The position numbers were made by a program, and so were the translations under genes. Below, piece after piece: positions 61,461 through 64,000 of a stretch of 64,000 nt of DNA. Position 1 is the first letter of the stretch; each line of letters starts with the position of its first letter. This DNA comes from Polyangiaceae bacterium (lineage in GTDB: Bacteria; Myxococcota_A; Polyangia; Polyangiales; Polyangiaceae). The notes under the pieces were generated by a model, which worked only from the letters and a program-made list of their open reading frames with translations, was not told the origin of the DNA and searched no databases. The stretch is from positions 533,501 to 597,500 of the forward strand of contig JAHBVX010000001.1 in NCBI GenBank assembly GCA_019637295.1. Reading direction: 5' to 3'.

Positions 61461-62333
61461 ATGAGTCGATCCCCCGCAGCCCGTCGCCTGAACCGCCAGC
61501 TCCGCCAGACGCTCCGCCGCTACGAGCTGCTCTCCCCCGGAGACCGGGTGCTCGTGGCCGTGAGCGGTGGCAAGGACAGCTCGACGCTCCTGCACCTCCT
61601 CGAGCAGGTCGTGCGGGCGGAGCGTGGCATCGAGCTCGTGGCGGTGCATCTCGATCAGGCGCAGCCTGGCTACGACGGTGCTCCGCTGGTCGCGTGGCTG
61701 CGGCAGCGCAGCGTCCCCTTCGAGATCCTGCGCGAGGACACCTACTCGGTCGTGACCGACAAGCTCACGCCCGCGCAGACCTACTGTTCGTTGTGCTCGC
61801 GTCTTCGCCGCGGGATCCTGTACACGGCGGCCGAGCGCCTCGGCTGCAACAAGCTCGCTTTGGGTCACCACCGCGACGACGCGCTCGAGACGCTGCTGCT
61901 CAACTTGTTCTACGCCGGACGGCTGCAAGCGCTACCGGCCGAGTACGTGACGGACGACGGCCGCTTCCGAGTGATCCGGCCCCTCATCGAGTGCGCCGAA
62001 GCCGACATCGCCGCGTACGCCGCGGAGCAAGCGCTGCCCATCTTGCCCTGCAGCTTGTGCGGCTCACAACCTGGGCTCAAGCGCGAAGCGATGGGGCGGC
62101 TGCTCGACACCCTCGAACGGGACAACCCGTTCGTGCGCTCAATAATGCTCAATGCGCTCGGCAACGTGACGCCGACGCACTTGCTGGACCGAGAGCTCGT
62201 CGCGGCTTGGCGTGCGCGTCCTGCGGACGTGGCTCCTCGAGGGCTCACCGAGCCCCGACCCCAGCGAGCCCGTGCGCTGCCGGTGCTCGGCTCGACGCCG
62301 CTCCTGACCGACCCACCCGCAGGCGAGCCGTAG
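61461..62333 (+). CDS. ttcA: tRNA 2-thiocytidine biosynthesis protein TtcA
   Basis: This 290-residue PP-loop ATPase inserts sulfur into cytidine 32 of certain tRNAs. It shows SGGKDSSTLL (PP-loop), HLDQAQPG, a CSLC pair (YCSLCSRLRRG) and a second CxxC (CSLCGSQPG), which hold the iron-sulfur cluster, and LGHHRDDALETLLLNLFY. Length matches the family. It has no operon partners. The start ATG 61461 lacks a strong ribosome site; a GTG at 61431 is an alternative. Confidence 0.92.
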   Translation: MSRSPAARRLNRQLRQTLRRYELLSPGDRVLVAVSGGKDSSTLLHLLEQVVRAERGIELVAVHLDQAQPGYDGAPLVAWLRQRSVPFEILREDTYSVVTDKLTPAQTYCSLCSRLRRGILYTAAERLGCNKLALGHHRDDALETLLLNLFYAGRLQALPAEYVTDDGRFRVIRPLIECAEADIAAYAAEQALPILPCSLCGSQPGLKREAMGRLLDTLERDNPFVRSIMLNALGNVTPTHLLDRELVAAWRARPADVAPRGLTEPRPQRARALPVLGSTPLLTDPPAGEP

Positions 62334-62334
62334 C

Positions 62335-63024
62335 GTGCGCTGGCCCCGCCTGGCGACCGGTCTTTTGTTGGTGGCCTGCGGTCCACGGCCGGTCGACCAG
62401 CCCCGGTCGCCCTTGTCCATCGCGCCCGCCCCCGCTTCCGTCGCCCCGGCGGAGCAAGCCGCGCCGCGCCCGGGACCGCGTCTGGAGATCCACCAAGCCG
62501 CACGGGTGAGCACCGTCCGCGACGGGGACGTCGTGAGGGTGTCGCGTGGCCCCTTGGAGCTCCGCTTCGAGCTCGATCATTACGACAGCGTGACCGGTCG
62601 CTTCTTCGCCGCGCGCCTCACGCTGTCCGAGGACGAGGAACCGCTGAAGCTCTCCCCCGGGTCCACCGACCACTCCGGGAGCGAGCCGCACCCATTCGGT
62701 GAGGGTTCGGGCTTCGCCGGAGACCCGCGCGGCTATCGAGTCTTGGTGCTCGATCCCCGCGGTAGCCACTACTTGTTTCACGACCCGGCGGATCCGCTGA
62801 CGACGCGTGTCGACGTCGTCGAGTCGCTCGGTCCGAGCCGCAGCCTGGTGGCGCTCCCCGTTCACACGCTGTTCGTGTCGCGCCTGGGCGAGCACCATAC
62901 CCTCGAGACGCTGCCTCTCGACCGGGTATTCGCGGCGTTCTTCGTCGATCGCGATCTCGATGGGGCGATGGCGGAGGACGAGCTGGTGCGGTTCACGGTA
63001 CTGCTGTCGGAGCCACCGCGCTGA
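62335..63024 (+). CDS. lipoprotein of unknown function
   Basis: This 229-residue protein starts at GTG one base after the ttcA stop. It has a lipoprotein signal (LATGLLLVAC), a Pro/Ala linker, and a beta-rich domain with LRFELDHYDSVTGRFFAARLTL (in part) and YRVLVLDPRGSHYLFHDPADP, ending DRDLDGAMAEDELVRFTV, which resembles an EF-hand-like loop. No family is assigned. Confidence 0.72.
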   Translation: MRWPRLATGLLLVACGPRPVDQPRSPLSIAPAPASVAPAEQAAPRPGPRLEIHQAARVSTVRDGDVVRVSRGPLELRFELDHYDSVTGRFFAARLTLSEDEEPLKLSPGSTDHSGSEPHPFGEGSGFAGDPRGYRVLVLDPRGSHYLFHDPADPLTTRVDVVESLGPSRSLVALPVHTLFVSRLGEHHTLETLPLDRVFAAFFVDRDLDGAMAEDELVRFTVLLSEPPR

Positions 63025-63041
63025 GACTGGCGAGCCCCGCC

Positions 63042-64000
63042 TCACGCGGCCGAGGCGCCGGTCGCTGCTCGCCGTCGGCCGCTCAGCTTCTTGAGCTCGA
63101 CGACACCAAACACCAGGGCGCCGGCGGCGGTGAAGTAGAGCCACCAGTGAAGCGCGATGGGCGCCGTGTGAAACAGCCGGTTCATGAAGGGCGCATAGGT
63201 GAACAGCAGCTGGGCCAGCAGCATCGCGCCCGAGCCAATCCACACCCACGGGTTGCTGAACCAGCCGAGGCGCCAGAGGGGCACTCTCAAGCTGCGGCAG
63301 GCGAACAGGTAGGCGACCTCGATCACGACGATGGTGTTGACCGCGATGGTACGAGCCTCGTCCAGCCGGTCTGACCCTTGCCGCTCCACCCACTCGAACA
63401 ACCCGAACGCCGCGCTCGCGATCAAGACCGAGACCAACAGGGTTCGCAGCCCGAGGGAACGACTGAGGATGGGCTCGTTCACGTCGCGGGGAGGTCGGTT
63501 CATCAGGTTGGGTTCTTTGGGCTCGAACACCAGAGAGATGCCCAAGAACACCGCCGTTGCCATGTTCACCCACAGGATCTGCACGGGCAAGATGGGGAGC
63601 GCCGCACCGGTGACCACCGCAGCAAGTAGCACCAGCCCCTCGCCGCCGTTGGTGGGCAGCGTCCAGGTGATGAACTTGACCAGGTTGTCGTACACGCCGC
63701 GTCCTTCCTCCACCGCTGCCCCGATGGTGGCGAAGTCATCATCCGTGAGGATCATGGCCGACGCCCCGCGGGCCACGTCGGTGCCGCCTTTGCCCATGGC
63801 AACGCCGATGTCGGCTTGCTCGAGCGCGGGTGCGTCGTTCACGCCGTCGCCCGTCATGGCCACGACGTGACCGCGCCGCTGCAGCGCGCGCACGAGCAGC
63901 AGCTTCTGCTCGGGCGCCACACGGGCGAACACGGCGACGTCCTCGGCGGTCTGTCCCACTCGGTCGAGCGCCCGATCCGTCGCAGCTCCAAACTCGCCGC
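63042..64000 (-). CDS. P-type cation-transporting ATPase, C-terminal part (N-terminus beyond right edge)
   Basis: The open frame runs off the right edge, so the N-terminal domains and the DKTG phosphorylation site are outside. The visible part has the hinge motif MTGDGVNDAPALEQADIGVAMG with its Asp residues, a phosphatase-like segment, and about six membrane helices ending at KKLSGRRRAATGAS. The segment LPTNGGEGLVLLAAVV and PVQILWVNM are typical of the calcium or heavy-metal E1-E2 ATPases. Substrate is most likely calcium or another cation but is not certain from this part. Confidence 0.88.
   Translation of the reverse strand, partial: GEFGAATDRALDRVGQTAEDVAVFARVAPEQKLLLVRALQRRGHVVAMTGDGVNDAPALEQADIGVAMGKGGTDVARGASAMILTDDDFATIGAAVEEGRGVYDNLVKFITWTLPTNGGEGLVLLAAVVTGAALPILPVQILWVNMATAVFLGISLVFEPKEPNLMNRPPRDVNEPILSRSLGLRTLLVSVLIASAAFGLFEWVERQGSDRLDEARTIAVNTIVVIEVAYLFACRSLRVPLWRLGWFSNPWVWIGSGAMLLAQLLFTYAPFMNRLFHTAPIALHWWLYFTAAGALVFGVVELKKLSGRRRAATGASAA

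Overview
This window looks like chromosomal DNA of a high-GC myxobacterium-like organism (Myxococcota, probably order Polyangiales). That is inferred from the strong G/C preference at third codon positions, many lipoproteins, a eukaryote-like Ser/Thr kinase of the HRDVSPSN type common in myxobacteria, several multidomain signalling proteins and many GTG starts. No 16S gene or species marker lies in the window, so the lineage is an inference.

Region 1 (1-6408, host): a leucine-rich-repeat lipoprotein cut by the left edge, a DUF2478-like protein, a pirin, the agmatine-to-putrescine pair aguB-aguA, and a secreted LysM protein. The 153-bp intergenic repeat at 1782-1934 recurs in the same orientation at 58340-58492.

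Region 2 (about 6862-34116, integrated island): a 27-kb genomic island in a tRNA-Leu(UAG) gene. A tyrosine recombinase ends about 90 bp from the tRNA 3' end, and a degenerate copy of the tRNA 3' half sits at the far end. The cargo reads as a defence island. It holds an overlapping three-gene unit (Gp37/Gp68-type DUF5131, TcmP, SUKH), an Abi_C protein with a small MerR-type regulator, and a type I restriction-modification operon with a DUF429 (RNase H-like) gene between hsdR and hsdM. Next come an OLD-family ATPase/TOPRIM nuclease followed by a C39-like cysteine peptidase homologue, two coupled lipoproteins, a second tyrosine recombinase, and a Ser/Thr kinase with a C-terminal zinc ribbon. A DUF4238 protein follows, then a plasmid-like replication module: a primase/helicase-like gene, a 50-bp near-palindrome, an RHH protein and an HTH protein.

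Region 3 (34183-41604, host): a lipoprotein, a DNA methylase, a Tat-exported DUF362 protein, and a zinc-homeostasis cluster. The cluster comprises a CDF exporter, a His-rich metal binder, a ZIP-permease fusion, a Fur-family regulator and an SmtB-like ArsR. Two similar ArsR-type operators lie in front of the His-rich gene and arsR.

Region 4 (41665-48525): a fatty-acid desaturase divergent from a four-gene operon made of an HTH-receiver regulator, a PilZ/PhcB-like methyltransferase, a double-kinase hybrid sensor and a receiver-kinase. The set resembles the Phc/Lqs fatty-acid-signal systems but has unusual domain architecture.

Region 5 (48566-64000, host): a small restriction nuclease and methylase pair, a Ser/Thr kinase, a lone type III/flagellar-type ATPase, dnaJ, a methyltransferase/coiled-coil protein, trpE, small membrane proteins, an AbgT transporter, a cupin, ttcA, two more lipoproteins, and a P-type cation ATPase cut by the right edge.
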